Source: Pelargonium cotyledonis (lineage: Eukaryota > Streptophyta > Magnoliopsida > Geraniales > Geraniaceae). Taken from it: DNA of 21,594 bases. The DNA is taken from positions 1-21,594 of the forward strand of contig JAYMTA010001135.1 of NCBI GenBank assembly GCA_036897625.1, given 5' to 3'. Position 1 is the stretch's first letter. Every line of letters starts with the position of its first letter. The notes under the pieces are model-generated. The model did no database searches, was not told the origin of the DNA, and saw only the letters and a program-made list of their open reading frames with translations. The translations under genes and the position numbers were made by a program. Shown piece by piece: positions 21,101 through 21,594 of the stretch.

Positions 21101-21139
21101 CATCTTGATATATCAAAATCAGTGCTAGTAAAATCATGA
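15145..21139 (+). CDS. EDR2-like protein (PH, START and DUF1336/EDR2_C domains)
   Basis: EDR2 family proteins bind phospholipids; EDR2 itself restrains salicylate-dependent defence and cell death. Exons: 15145-15297, 15856-15930, 16044-16097, 16184-16249, 16328-16386, 16755-16876, 16949-16995, 17066-17166, 17523-17618, 17691-17755, 17856-17927, 18219-18365, 18457-18725, 19279-19339, 19435-19610, 19954-20055, 20174-20224, 20309-20452, 20526-20621, 20698-20799, 21047-21139. Every phase fits, giving 716 aa, close to the family's about 720. The PH domain spans about 9-114 (MEGWLYIIGYNRFG to EEAARWIHSF). The START domain spans about 145-390 (IDWSFY, SPWKIFGCQNGLRLFKEAKDG, RRYWRREDDGTY, KQSLVKHMLAIDWKSW). 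DUF1336 spans about 500-710 (FLIRGKNYL, GDDTYRNSRFKLIP, KGSWIVKQSVG, VDVGSSTVARGV). The PH part resembles the At2g28320/At3g54800 type more than EDR2 itself, from memory. Intron 5 is GC-AG. The gene looks intact. Confidence 0.93.
16387..16754 (+). other. Non-canonical GC-AG intron (EDR2-like gene, intron 5)
   Basis: Exon 5 reads ETNLVKNFVACSWRNCSSL and ends TTAAG. The intron begins GCATGT and ends TTTGTTACAG before GCTAGTTGG. Only this GC donor keeps the frame into SKRRKSIDWSFY; the nearest GT (four bases on) gives an out-of-frame join. An (AT)n run (about 16728-16742) sits just before the acceptor. Length is 368 bp. Confidence 0.82.
16728..16742 (+). repeat. (AT)n microsatellite close to the intron 5 acceptor
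   Basis: About seven AT units end roughly 12 bases before the AG of the GC-AG intron, in the branch point / polypyrimidine zone. Confidence 0.85.
20853..20994. repeat. MITE-like inverted-repeat unit in the last EDR2-like intron
   Basis: The left end (20853-20877, CTACATG...ATTACATGTAG) is nearly the reverse complement of the right end (20972-20994, CTACATGTAAT...CATGTAG) over about 23-25 bases. The ends enclose about 94 bases with no coding content. Each end is also a small palindrome by itself: the right one has 8-base arms and a 7-base loop. Only a 2-base AC flanks both sides, so a target-site duplication is not proved. It fits a small non-autonomous DNA element or a local hairpin unit. 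Confidence 0.5.
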
Positions 21140-21594
21140 GTTTACTGTAGAGGAACATCAGTTGTAGAAGAGAATGATTTAAGAGAGGTGAGAGAGAGAA
21201 TGCAGTGGAATTATATATATTTTTATATATATAATATGGTGAGTGGTTGGTTGGTTCCATAGATTTTTTTTGCCTCCCTCCAATCAAATTTTCAGACATG
21301 AAATATGTCACTCCAATTTTTTTCATTATATCATTTCTTTGATTTATTCAACTTCTCTTCTTATTATCTACAGTACAGTATTTTTGTATAGTTACCAAAA
21401 TACCCTTCACCGTCATTTCATAAAAAAGAATTAAAATATTAAATGTTGAGTCGTTGAGGCACCCATGTGGCACGTGCTTACTTATTTATTTATTTATTTA
21501 TTTTATTTTATTGAGTGTAATTGTAAGAAACAAAAAGATAAAAAGAAGTTTTTTTTTTTGAAATGGATCCCCTTTTATATTAAAACCGAAATCA
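21140..21594. other. 3' UTR and downstream flank of the EDR2-like gene
   Basis: AT-rich DNA with no coding exon. The 3' UTR probably runs through 21140 to about 21400, but no canonical AATAAA stands out. A perfect GCACGTGC palindrome containing a G-box core (CACGTG) lies at 21470-21477, followed by a (TTTA)n run at about 21482-21511. The G-box could belong to the next gene beyond the window. Confidence 0.5.
21482..21511. repeat. (TTTA)n microsatellite
   Basis: About five perfect and two imperfect TTTA units directly follow the G-box-like palindrome. Confidence 0.85.

Noticed and set aside
1-21594. CRISPR array, rRNA, tRNA or bacterial operon signals
   Set aside because: None were seen. The gene structure is plainly that of a plant nuclear genome.

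Overview
The window looks like nuclear DNA from a eudicot plant. Four plant gene families are split by many short AT-rich introns with GT-AG (and two GC-AG) borders. Spacers are AT-rich, there is a Ty1/copia fossil, and there are (AT)n, (ATC)n and (TTTA)n microsatellites. No species can be named from the sequence alone.

Layout, left to right. (1) At 181-615 lies a tentative proline-rich first exon with a good splice donor, of unknown identity. (2) At 1453-3141, minus strand, is an intact-looking COX16 gene (cytochrome c oxidase assembly, three coding exons, 117 aa). Its first coding-region intron holds a broken Ty1/copia fossil in the opposite orientation. (3) At 4225-8009, minus strand, is an intact-looking BTB-NPH3 (NRL family) gene with four coding exons and 622 aa. 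One of its introns starts with GC. (4) At 9367-12869, plus strand, is a ribophorin I / OST1-like gene (oligosaccharyltransferase subunit 1). It looks like a decaying copy: it has an in-frame stop, two internal segments of the family are absent, and the C-terminal cytosolic region is cut off. (5) At 15145-21139, plus strand, is a 21-exon EDR2-like gene (PH, START and DUF1336 domains, 716 aa). It also has one GC-AG intron, and its last intron holds a MITE-like inverted-repeat unit.

The genes are not an operon and do not share a pathway. COX16 acts in mitochondria, the NPH3 protein is a likely CUL3 E3-ligase adaptor at the plasma membrane, OST1 belongs to ER N-glycosylation, and the EDR2-like protein is a likely lipid-binding protein. 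The NPH3 and OST1 genes are head to head across about 1.36 kb.

I found no clear case of a previously undescribed system. The most useful oddities are the broken OST1 copy and two GC-AG introns that share the same donor string (AAG|GCATGT) in two unrelated genes. The third is a small inverted-repeat unit in the last EDR2-like intron. All exon models were made by eye from splice signals, reading-frame continuity and remembered family sequences. No transcript or database search was possible.
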